Source: an uncultured Bacteroidota bacterium (GTDB taxonomy: Bacteria; Bacteroidota; Bacteroidia; Bacteroidales; UBA932). Taken from it: a stretch of 64,000 nt of DNA. Below the pieces are notes generated by a model. The model saw nothing but the letters and a program-made list of their open reading frames with translations, was not told the DNA's origin and did not search any database. Positions 7,275 through 14,327 of this stretch are shown here, in pieces (the stretch's first letter is position 1; every line of letters begins with the position of its first letter). The position numbers and the translations under genes are program-made. The stretch is taken from contig CALGSW010000012.1 of the NCBI GenBank assembly GCA_937901965.1, forward strand, positions 1 to 64,000. The letters run 5' to 3'.

Positions 7275-7793
7275 ATGAAAGCAATTAAAATTTTCGCACT
7301 CGCAGTAGTTTTTTCAGGAGTATCAGTAATGGCAACAGCACAGATTACTTCATCATCAGCAACAGCATCATCATCGGCAACAATTATTAAACCTATTAAA
7401 ATTGTAAAGAATCTTGATCTTACATTTGGTTCAATTGCTACAAGTTCAGCAGCTGGTACCGTAACAATTTCAGCAGATGCTATTGCAAATCCTACAGCAG
7501 CATTGGGAGTAGCTCTAGCTCCAACAACAGGAACACGTCAGGCAGCTAAGTTTACTATTTCAGGTGAAAAAGGAGTTAATTATGGTGTAACCATGCCGGC
7601 TACAACTACACTAACAAGAGATGGCGGATCAGAGACGATGACAGTAACATTGTCAAAGAATCTTGCAACCACAGGTAACACCCTTGGAGCATCAGATGCT
7701 ACACTTTATGTTGGCGGTGTACTGGCAGTAGTTGCTAATCAGGCATCAGGCGTTTATAATGGTGAATTCGCAATAACAGTACAGTACGAATAA
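7275..7793 (+). CDS. DUF4402-type pilin, duplicated copy 1
   Basis: A 172-aa exported protein with signal peptide (cleavage near TAQ). An alternating, Ser/Ala/Thr-rich N-terminal segment (SATASSSATIIKPIKIVK) could act as a donor strand. It is followed by the DUF4402 pattern: LDLTFGSIATSSAAGTVTIS, AKFTISGEKGVNYGVTMP, LYVGGVLAVVANQ and GVYNGEFAITVQYE. The long regulated leader and duplication suggest the most highly expressed, major subunit. The encoded protein is identical to that at 8771. It is probably exported by Sec, held by the chaperone at 10010 and passed to the usher-like protein at 11422. The polymer-forming role is inferred from context. Confidence 0.8.
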   Translation: MKAIKIFALAVVFSGVSVMATAQITSSSATASSSATIIKPIKIVKNLDLTFGSIATSSAAGTVTISADAIANPTAALGVALAPTTGTRQAAKFTISGEKGVNYGVTMPATTTLTRDGGSETMTVTLSKNLATTGNTLGASDATLYVGGVLAVVANQASGVYNGEFAITVQYE

Positions 7794-7817
7794 TCGTTAG
7801 ACCGGCTTAAAATAACA

Positions 7818-7843
7818 ATACACTGTCCCTGCGGACAGTGTAT
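7818..7843 (+). promoter_or_regulatory. Perfect hairpin after pilin gene, no T tract
   Basis: An 11-bp perfect stem (ATACACTGTCC and complement) with a CTGC loop lies 25 bp after the pilin stop codon. No T run follows, so it is a poor intrinsic terminator. It more likely protects the 3' end of the pilin mRNA or causes partial termination, which would give more pilin than downstream product. The copy after the second pilin gene is at 9314-9339. Confidence 0.55.
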
Positions 7844-7918
7844 CGTTGCAGATAAATCCTGTTAAATTCACCTCTAAGTAAATATGCAGAATAATTAAAC
7901 AAACCCGTAACACAGTAT

Positions 7919-8446
7919 ATGATGAGATCACTTATATATAGGATACTTATAATTAATACACTGTTTATCCTTCTTTTTTCCGGTTATGGCATCGCACAGA
8001 CAAGTGTTACAGCAACTGCAACAGCAGAGGTAATTGAGGCATTGAGAGCTGCAGAGGTTGCTGCGTTAAACTTTGGACGTTTCTCTCCTGAAACTTCAGG
8101 CGGAGAGATAAAGATTACTCCTGACGGAATAAGAACATCTCAGGGCTCAGTAAGCTTAAGTGGCGGACAGTATAATCCGGCCAGTTTTCAGTTAGCGGGC
8201 CAGAGTGATGCAACGGTCACAATTAATTTACCTCAGACAGCAACAACTCTGACAAATCTTGCAACTGGTAAAACGATGGAGGTTTACCGGTGGGAAACTA
8301 ATAATGTCACTAATACAGGGACAGGAGTTTTAACAAAAGGTACACTTCTTCTAAGAATAGGGGCCACATTAAAAGTTGGTACTGTTGCAGATAATCCTGT
8401 AGGACAATATAGCGGCAGTTATGTAATAACATTCTCCTATAATTAG
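7919..8446 (+). CDS. DUF4402-type pilin-like protein between the duplicates
   Basis: A 175-aa secreted protein with signal peptide (cleavage near GIAQ). The mature N-terminus alternates (SVTATATAEVIEALRAAE), followed by ALNFGRFSP, GGEIKITPDG, ASFQLAGQSDATVTINLP, LLLRIGATLKVG and VGQYSGSYVITFSYN, a clear DUF4402 profile. Two ATG codons (7919, 7922) are possible starts. No strong promoter is visible upstream, so it probably depends on readthrough of the hairpin at 7818-7843. It is flanked by 874-bp direct repeats and so could be lost by recombination as a 1496-bp circle. A minor subunit or adaptor is the likely role. Confidence 0.75.
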   Translation: MMRSLIYRILIINTLFILLFSGYGIAQTSVTATATAEVIEALRAAEVAALNFGRFSPETSGGEIKITPDGIRTSQGSVSLSGGQYNPASFQLAGQSDATVTINLPQTATTLTNLATGKTMEVYRWETNNVTNTGTGVLTKGTLLLRIGATLKVGTVADNPVGQYSGSYVITFSYN

Positions 8447-8666
8447 ATTTTTCCGTATTAGGATTGAATTTAAAAGGCGGCCGTTAGGTCGCCTTTTTTG
8501 TTATTTGTTCGCAATAAAAATGTCTTTGACGGTATAAAAATTTTACGTTGATGTAAAGAAATCTTTGGCGAAAAAAAGTCTAAAAAATAATTTTTAAGAA
8601 TTTTAAAAATTTTTAGCACGACTTAAAGCACAGTAGTACAATTAGATAGAGTTGTTTCTGATAATA

Positions 8667-8682
8667 TGGCAATCATCGTGCC
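8667..8682 (+). promoter_or_regulatory. Sigma-54-like -24/-12 promoter, second copy
   Basis: The same TGGCA-N7-TGC as at 7171-7186, carried by the duplication. It would drive the second pilin gene, with a start near 8693. It is not independent evidence for the first site because the blocks are nearly identical. Confidence 0.42.
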
Positions 8683-8770
8683 ACAATTTTTTTTGTTCAC
8701 GGCATATTTTGTGATTTATAATGGTCAGAAGTAAAATTGAAAAACAAAAAAGAATAAAAAAATAACAATT

Positions 8771-9289
8771 ATGAAAGCAATTAAAATTTTCGCACTCGCA
8801 GTAGTTTTTTCAGGAGTATCAGTAATGGCAACAGCACAGATTACTTCATCATCAGCAACAGCATCATCATCGGCAACAATTATTAAACCTATTAAAATTG
8901 TAAAGAATCTTGATCTTACATTTGGTTCAATTGCTACAAGTTCAGCAGCTGGTACCGTAACAATTTCAGCAGATGCTATTGCAAATCCTACAGCAGCATT
9001 GGGAGTAGCTCTAGCTCCAACAACAGGAACACGTCAGGCAGCTAAGTTTACTATTTCAGGTGAAAAAGGAGTTAATTATGGTGTAACCATGCCGGCTACA
9101 ACTACACTAACAAGAGATGGCGGATCAGAGACGATGACAGTAACATTGTCAAAGAATCTTGCAACCACAGGTAACACCCTTGGAGCATCAGATGCTACAC
9201 TTTATGTTGGCGGTGTACTGGCAGTAGTTGCTAATCAGGCATCAGGCGTTTATAATGGTGAATTCGCAATAACAGTACAGTACGAATAA
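8771..9289 (+). CDS. DUF4402-type pilin, duplicated copy 2
   Basis: Encodes a 172-aa protein identical to the one at 7275, with the same signal peptide, donor-strand-like N-terminus and DUF4402 core. The DNA also appears identical throughout the gene. Two full-length intact copies argue for selection on dosage or for gene conversion, since a decaying duplicate would show silent changes. The distinct pilin at 9400 follows after the same T-less hairpin. Confidence 0.8.
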   Translation: MKAIKIFALAVVFSGVSVMATAQITSSSATASSSATIIKPIKIVKNLDLTFGSIATSSAAGTVTISADAIANPTAALGVALAPTTGTRQAAKFTISGEKGVNYGVTMPATTTLTRDGGSETMTVTLSKNLATTGNTLGASDATLYVGGVLAVVANQASGVYNGEFAITVQYE

Positions 9290-9388
9290 TCGTTAAACCG
9301 GCTTAAAATAACAATACACTGTCCCTGCGGACAGTGTATTGTTGCAGTTAATGATCAATATTTAGGTATAGCAGAATAATAAATTTTG

Positions 9389-9396
9389 TAATTTTG
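9389..9396 (+). promoter_or_regulatory. -7 element directly before pilin-like gene
   Basis: TAATTTTG (TAnnTTTG) ends 3 bp before the ATG at 9400. If used, transcription would start at or beside the start codon and the mRNA would be nearly leaderless. Confidence 0.4.
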
Positions 9397-9399
9397 AGA

Positions 9400-9939
9400 A
9401 TGTTGAAATTAAAGAACAAGTATTACTTCTCCTTAATAGTGTCATTATTGATATTATTGAACGGGACTGATTTGTATTCTCAGGATAATAGTGGTTCATT
9501 TAATTCAAATATCTATGCTACAATAAGACCCAGCTCTAAAAAGGACCCTATCTCCGTACAAAAAATACTTGATTTAACCTTTGGGGATATTGCTGTAACT
9601 TCTTCAGCTGGAACAATTACAATAAATCCTCAGAATAACGTAATATCAAATACAGGAGGTATTGTTCTACAGCCTTCAGTCAGAAACAGAGCCGAATTTC
9701 AGTTAACAGGAAAGCAAAATCAGAACTTCTCCATATCAATTAATCAGTCATCAATAGTACTGCAAAATATTGACTATCCGGGTTCTTCTCTGAACCTCTC
9801 TTTGACCAGCTATACTATTGGACGATTTAACACTTCCGGGAGGGCCTCTTTATACGTAGGAGGGACATTAAATATTGGAGCAAATCAGCCTAAAGGAACA
9901 TACCGGGCAACATTTGTTATAAATGTTAACAATAACTGA
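9400..9939 (+). CDS. DUF4402-type pilin-like protein
   Basis: A 179-aa secreted protein. A TTG two codons upstream (9394) also opens the frame, but the ATG at 9400 (MLKLKNKYYF) is the better start. The signal peptide ends near LYSQ. The mature part resembles the major pilin: QKILDLTFGDIAVTSSAGTI, AEFQLTGKQNQNFSISI, LYVGGTLNIGANQ and GTYRATFVINVNNN. It lies just upstream of the chaperone-usher operon. As a divergent paralogue of the duplicated pilin it may be a second structural or adaptor subunit. Confidence 0.75.
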   Translation: MLKLKNKYYFSLIVSLLILLNGTDLYSQDNSGSFNSNIYATIRPSSKKDPISVQKILDLTFGDIAVTSSAGTITINPQNNVISNTGGIVLQPSVRNRAEFQLTGKQNQNFSISINQSSIVLQNIDYPGSSLNLSLTSYTIGRFNTSGRASLYVGGTLNIGANQPKGTYRATFVINVNNN

Positions 9940-9954
9940 TATCGTTTTTTTTAA

Positions 9955-9962
9955 TATATTTG
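9955..9962 (+). promoter_or_regulatory. -7 element for chaperone-usher operon
   Basis: TATATTTG matches TAnnTTTG and lies 47 bp before the chaperone ATG at 10010. No convincing -33 TTTG is seen at the usual spacing. Confidence 0.4.
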
Positions 9963-10009
9963 ATTTAATATTTCTTAAGCGATTCTATTAAACTTAAACA
10001 TTAATCACC

Positions 10010-10858
10010 ATGTACCCTCTTATAAAAAAAGTATCAGTTAGAAATTCAATCTCTCTGCTTTTTATTCTGTTTTTTACGACTTCTCTTTTTGCACAGGGAG
10101 ATTTGCTTATTACACCCAGAAGGGTAGTATTTGAGGGAAATAAAAGGGTTGAGGAGTTGAATCTTTCAAATACGGGAACAGATACCTCTACTTATAATGT
10201 GTCGTTTGTGCAATACAGAATGACGGAAGACGGAACATTTCAGGAGATTACCGAACCGGATCCGGGACAGAATTTTGCCGATAAAAATCTACGCTTCTTT
10301 CCAAGAAGTGTGACATTGGCTCCGGGTGAAGCACAGACTGTAAGAATGCAGGTTGTAAATAAAGAGAGACTAGCACCGGGAGAGTACAGATCTCATGTTT
10401 ATTTCAGGGCTGTGCCAAAGGAGGGAGCATTAGGTATGGAGGATGCAAATGCAGATACAACAGCACTAAGTATTAGACTTATACCAATATTTGGCATAAC
10501 TATTCCAATAATTATAAGAACAGGGGAGAACAACACTAAAGTCTCTTTGTCAGGGCTGGAGCTTAATCAGGTCAATGATACAACTAAAGTTTTAACCATT
10601 ACATTTAACAGGACCGGGAGTATGTCTGCTTACGGAGACATCAGAGTTACACATGTATCTCCTGAAGGGACCAATACCCTAATAGGCAGTATAAATGGAA
10701 TAGCTGTGTATACTCCAAACACAGTTAGAAAATTCAACTATCTGCTAGATAAAAATATTCCTGTTAATTTGTCTGCAGGCTCAATAAAAGTTGAGTATTT
10801 TTCACAAAGTGACCGTAATCCTGATAAACTTGCAGAGGGTATCTTAAAGTTAAAATAA
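10010..10858 (+). CDS. PapD-like pilus chaperone
   Basis: A 282-aa periplasmic protein with a signal peptide (cleavage after LFAQ, residue 29). The first Ig-like domain shows the chaperone pattern: LLITPRRVVFEGNKRVEELN, then LRFFPRSVTLAPGEAQTVRM and the closing GEYRSHVYFRAVPKE. The second domain (about 165-282) is also beta-rich. Family members bind pilin subunits in the periplasm by donor-strand complementation and deliver them to the usher. It is first in a tight operon with a minor subunit (14-bp gap) and the usher-like protein. Chaperone-usher systems are classically proteobacterial; Bacteroidales normally build lipoprotein-precursor (FimA/Mfa1-type) pili. Confidence 0.8.
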   Translation: MYPLIKKVSVRNSISLLFILFFTTSLFAQGDLLITPRRVVFEGNKRVEELNLSNTGTDTSTYNVSFVQYRMTEDGTFQEITEPDPGQNFADKNLRFFPRSVTLAPGEAQTVRMQVVNKERLAPGEYRSHVYFRAVPKEGALGMEDANADTTALSIRLIPIFGITIPIIIRTGENNTKVSLSGLELNQVNDTTKVLTITFNRTGSMSAYGDIRVTHVSPEGTNTLIGSINGIAVYTPNTVRKFNYLLDKNIPVNLSAGSIKVEYFSQSDRNPDKLAEGILKLK

Positions 10859-10872
10859 ATGAAAATTGCCAG

Positions 10873-11409
10873 ATGAGAAGAGCTCTATTATTTTTTACAT
10901 TACTTTTAGCCGGTAATTTTGCTATAGCACAGCTTAGGATTGTGCCTGGAAGTATTGAGGAGATGAATTTTGGAGTTTTTTATCTGACCGGTAACGGACA
11001 GGGTTCAATTACCATAAATCCGGCCTCTCCTTCAAGTTCTTCGTTTTATGGAGTGGCTTATGACGACTTATCAACTATTAAACCATTTACTTTTAGGCTT
11101 GAAAAGACTGTAGATGAAAAGCTTACAGTAATATTTGGAAAGGGCGGTGCCGGCAGCAACTTAAATTCTCAGGCCCCCAAATGGGGACATGTTTTAAGAA
11201 CACTTCCAAATAGCTATGAGATTTATGTTGAGGGTGATGTTCTTGAGAGTTTCAATCAAAATAAACTAAATTTCAGAGAGGGTAGAGGCACTGTAACTGT
11301 TAAAGTAGGAGCAACTCTGATAATCCCTAATAAAGCACCGGATGCTGAATATATTGCAAATAGTCAGTATATATTGCACTATTATACAAACTGGCAATAT
11401 ATACCATAG
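10873..11409 (+). CDS. Minor pilin-like protein of the usher operon
   Basis: A 178-aa secreted protein with a signal peptide (cleavage after AIAQ). MNFGVFYLTGNGQGSITINP and GTVTVKVGATLIIP match the DUF4402 signature, but the C-terminus (YILHYYTNWQYIP) lacks the usual closing Y-N/E strand. It is encoded between chaperone and usher with 14- and 12-bp gaps. Its place in the operon and its odd C-terminus suggest a tip or initiator subunit. It has no separate adhesin domain. Confidence 0.65.
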   Translation: MRRALLFFTLLLAGNFAIAQLRIVPGSIEEMNFGVFYLTGNGQGSITINPASPSSSSFYGVAYDDLSTIKPFTFRLEKTVDEKLTVIFGKGGAGSNLNSQAPKWGHVLRTLPNSYEIYVEGDVLESFNQNKLNFREGRGTVTVKVGATLIIPNKAPDAEYIANSQYILHYYTNWQYIP

Positions 11410-11421
11410 GAGCAAATCTAA

Positions 11422-14325
11422 ATGGTTGTTTTAAAAAGGAATTTAATAAATATTCTGCTGGTCATCTTTGTTTTGACAGGAATACCGCTTCTTTCATATT
11501 CACAGGAGGCTGAGAATAACGATTTTGATGAATTGTCGGTATTTCTCTCAATACCAAGAGTAGGTTCAGCAGAAGTTCCTGCTGCTATAAAGAATAATGA
11601 GGCCTACCTTTCTGTAATAGATCTTTTTAATTATCTTAAAATTAAAGTAGATTACACACCAGGTTTTGATGAGGTAACAGGATTTATTGTATCACCTGAT
11701 GCTCAGTATTCAATTCTAAGACCTCAGAACAAAATAATCTATCAGAAAAAGGAGTATTTACTGACTCATGAAGATTTTATCAGGACTGAAAGTTCCCTGT
11801 ATATTAATGCAAGGGTTTTTGGAGATGTCTTTGGGTTGGTGATGTCCTTTAATTTCCGATCTCTGTCAATTTCACTGAATACTCAGGTAGAGCTTCCAAT
11901 AATCAGAGAGATAAGACTTGAACAGATGAGAAAAAATATTTCTCAAATTCAGAGTGAAGTTAACCCGGATACAACATACTGGATGCGTAGGTCGTTTATT
12001 CATGCCGGGAATCTGGACTGGAATGTCAATTCAAATCAGCAACTGGATGGAGATATTAATACAAGATTTAACCTCAGGGCAGGGACGCAGTTATTTGGAG
12101 GCGAAGCAAATTTTACATTAAATTTTGATACAGATAACCCATTTGACATAAAACAGCAGGATTATCTCTGGCGATATGCAAATAATAATAACAAGGTAAT
12201 AAGACAACTATCTCTGGGTAGGGTATCATCTTCCGGAAAAGTAAGTCTTGCTGCTCCTCTGGTGGGAGCACACATTACTAATGCACCTACTACATACCGC
12301 CGCTCTTTTGGTACTTATATATTAAGTGATATGACTGAACCAGGCTGGATGGTGGAGTTATATGTTAACAATATCCTGATTAATTATATGCAGGCCGATG
12401 CCTCCGGATTTTTCAGTTTTGAGGTTCCCCTCGTTTATGGAGAGACTAATGTAAAATTACAATTTTATGGTCCATATGGAGAGGAGAGGTCGGAAGAGAG
12501 AGTACTATCAATACCATTTAATTTTCTTCCAAAAGGAACTCTGGAGTATAATTTGACAGCCGGTATAACAGAGGACTCGCTTATGGCAAAGTATGCCAGA
12601 GCAGATTTAAACTATGGATTTGGCAAAAGCCTCTCAGCCGGTGCCGGTGTGGAATTTTATTCTGCGTTATCTGAAAACAAGTTTATGCCATATGTGAAAT
12701 CTTCACTTAAGATTCTTCCTGAAATGCTGCTTAATGCTGAATATGTACACAAAGTTAAATTTGAATCAGTTTTGAGTTACAGAATTGCAAAAAATCTGAA
12801 TATTGAGCTAAATTATCTTAAATATAACAAGAATCAGAAGGCCTATCCAACAAGTACTCTTGAGGAGAGGAGAGTTTCACTTGCACTTCCAATAAGAGGA
12901 AAAGGGTTCTCTATGTTTGCGAGGGTAGCTGCAATGCAGTTAATTCTTCCAAATGCAAATACTTTTGCTACCGAGATGATTCTTTCTGCCGGTTTTAGAA
13001 GTGTTTCAGCAAACCTCTCTACTCAGGCCAGATTTTTTTCCGGTTCAAATCCTTTTATTTACAGTGCTTTGTCTATGGCTTTCAGACTACCAGCCGGATT
13101 TATTATAACTCCTCTTACTCAATTTAATTATACATCAGGTTCATTTGTTAATGCAAAGGTTTCAATAGACAAGCAATTCTCAAAAATTGGTTATGCAAAC
13201 CTCTCATATGAGCAGAATTTCGCTACAAAAACTTCAAATATTGAGTTAGGAATGAGGTTTGAACTATCATTTGCCAGATTCTCCGTAAATGCGAGAAAGA
13301 GCGGGAAGAGCTATTCTTTCTCAGAATCAATTGGAGGCGGTGTTATTGTGGATGCAAAGAATAAATATATTGCCTTCCGCAACAGAGGTTCCGCAGGGAG
13401 GGGAGGAGCAATCATCATCCCATTCCTGGATATCAATTGTAATGGTACTATGGACGAAGGCGAGAATGCTATAAGCGGAATTTCAGCCAGGGTTAGCGGC
13501 GGGATTTCTCAGTTTGATGAGAAGAGTTCCACTATAAGGGTTACCGACCTGGAGCCATACACTGTTTATAATATTGAGGTAAGTGCAAGTTCAACTGAGA
13601 ATATTTCCTGGCAAATACCATTTAAAGTTATTGGTGTTGAGGCCGAACCAAATAAGATGAAAAGGGTTGAGATACCTGTATTTCCACTGGGAGAGGTGTC
13701 AGGTATGGTTTATCTGAAGCAAGGTGAGAGACCTGAAAGTGGACTGGGACGGATGATTGTTGATGTGTACTCCTCTGATGGCAGAAAAATAAAATCACTT
13801 CTTTCTGAGCCTGACGGATACTACAGTTACTTAGGTCTTAAGCCAGGCAGATACTACGTTTCACTAGATTCTGTGCAACTTGGCAAATTAAATATGAATA
13901 TCTCAGATATTTCTATCCCATTTACAGTGCAACCATCATATGATGGTGATATTGTGGGAGGGCTGGACTTCACTGTTTTTAAAGAGGAGGAGCCTAAGCA
14001 GGAGGTTCAGCAGATAAAGAGAGATACCGTAAAGAGAGAAAATCTTATTGAAGAGAAGGATGAACAACCAAATACCGGCCAACAATCATTTAATACTTAT
14101 TACAGGGTACAGATATATGCTCTTTCTGGAAAGATACGGAATGAGAAAATTCTAAGAAAAATTGAGAGATTCGTACCAGGATTAAAAATCGTGGAAGTAA
14201 AAGGAGTTGGCGGAGTTTACAGATATATGTCAGAGCCCATTCTGGAGATTGAAAAGGCACAGAGAATAATTTATTACCTCAAGAGAATTGGGTATACGGA
14301 CAGTTTCATTAAAGGAGAAAAGTAG
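11422..14325 (+). CDS. Usher-like outer membrane protein with SPOR-like tail
   Basis: A 967-aa protein with a signal peptide (to about 28). Residues 38-155 form a small domain resembling copper-amine-oxidase N-type repeats. A long beta-strand region (190-660) follows, interrupted by an Ig-like insert at about 305-365 (PGWMVELYVNNILINYMQAD ... VPLVYGETNVKLQFYGPYGEE), as in the middle/plug region of fimbrial ushers. Residues 668-681 (FLDINCNGTMDEGE) form a Ca-binding-like loop that opens carboxypeptidase-regulatory-like domains. The last 75 residues (YYRVQIYALSG onward) look like a SPOR domain, which usually binds denuded peptidoglycan. Inferred role: channel for DUF4402 pilins delivered by the chaperone. 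It is longer than typical ushers (about 800-850 aa). Confidence 0.72.
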   Translation: MVVLKRNLINILLVIFVLTGIPLLSYSQEAENNDFDELSVFLSIPRVGSAEVPAAIKNNEAYLSVIDLFNYLKIKVDYTPGFDEVTGFIVSPDAQYSILRPQNKIIYQKKEYLLTHEDFIRTESSLYINARVFGDVFGLVMSFNFRSLSISLNTQVELPIIREIRLEQMRKNISQIQSEVNPDTTYWMRRSFIHAGNLDWNVNSNQQLDGDINTRFNLRAGTQLFGGEANFTLNFDTDNPFDIKQQDYLWRYANNNNKVIRQLSLGRVSSSGKVSLAAPLVGAHITNAPTTYRRSFGTYILSDMTEPGWMVELYVNNILINYMQADASGFFSFEVPLVYGETNVKLQFYGPYGEERSEERVLSIPFNFLPKGTLEYNLTAGITEDSLMAKYARADLNYGFGKSLSAGAGVEFYSALSENKFMPYVKSSLKILPEMLLNAEYVHKVKFESVLSYRIAKNLNIELNYLKYNKNQKAYPTSTLEERRVSLALPIRGKGFSMFARVAAMQLILPNANTFATEMILSAGFRSVSANLSTQARFFSGSNPFIYSALSMAFRLPAGFIITPLTQFNYTSGSFVNAKVSIDKQFSKIGYANLSYEQNFATKTSNIELGMRFELSFARFSVNARKSGKSYSFSESIGGGVIVDAKNKYIAFRNRGSAGRGGAIIIPFLDINCNGTMDEGENAISGISARVSGGISQFDEKSSTIRVTDLEPYTVYNIEVSASSTENISWQIPFKVIGVEAEPNKMKRVEIPVFPLGEVSGMVYLKQGERPESGLGRMIVDVYSSDGRKIKSLLSEPDGYYSYLGLKPGRYYVSLDSVQLGKLNMNISDISIPFTVQPSYDGDIVGGLDFTVFKEEEPKQEVQQIKRDTVKRENLIEEKDEQPNTGQQSFNTYYRVQIYALSGKIRNEKILRKIERFVPGLKIVEVKGVGGVYRYMSEPILEIEKAQRIIYYLKRIGYTDSFIKGEK

Positions 14326-14327
14326 TC

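Larger units (their letters stand above)
6978..7851. repeat. Direct repeat copy 1 (terminator, leader, pilin gene)
   Basis: This 874-bp block recurs at 8474-9347, offset 1496 bp, with three mismatches that I could find by eye (6989, 7800, 7844). The 810 bp from 6990 to 7799, including the complete pilin gene and its leader, appear identical even at silent positions. This indicates very recent duplication or ongoing gene conversion. The repeats flank the gene at 7919 in direct orientation, so recombination between them would delete or amplify it. Confidence 0.9.
8474..9347. repeat. Direct repeat copy 2 (terminator, leader, pilin gene)
   Basis: Second copy of the block at 6978-7851. Its first 26 bp are the terminator of the gene at 7919 (8474-8499). 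The gene-free stretch 8447-8770 is occupied by this copy of the leader: TTTAC/GTAAA dyad at 8542-8557, long inverted repeat at 8605-8694, and the 3' hairpin at 9314-9339 after the gene. Homology to copy 1 stops at 9347. Confidence 0.9.

Noticed and set aside
6978..9347. Insertion sequence or transposon as cause of the pilin duplication
   Set aside because: No transposase, terminal inverted repeats or target duplications are seen at the block edges; simple tandem duplication or gene conversion explains it.
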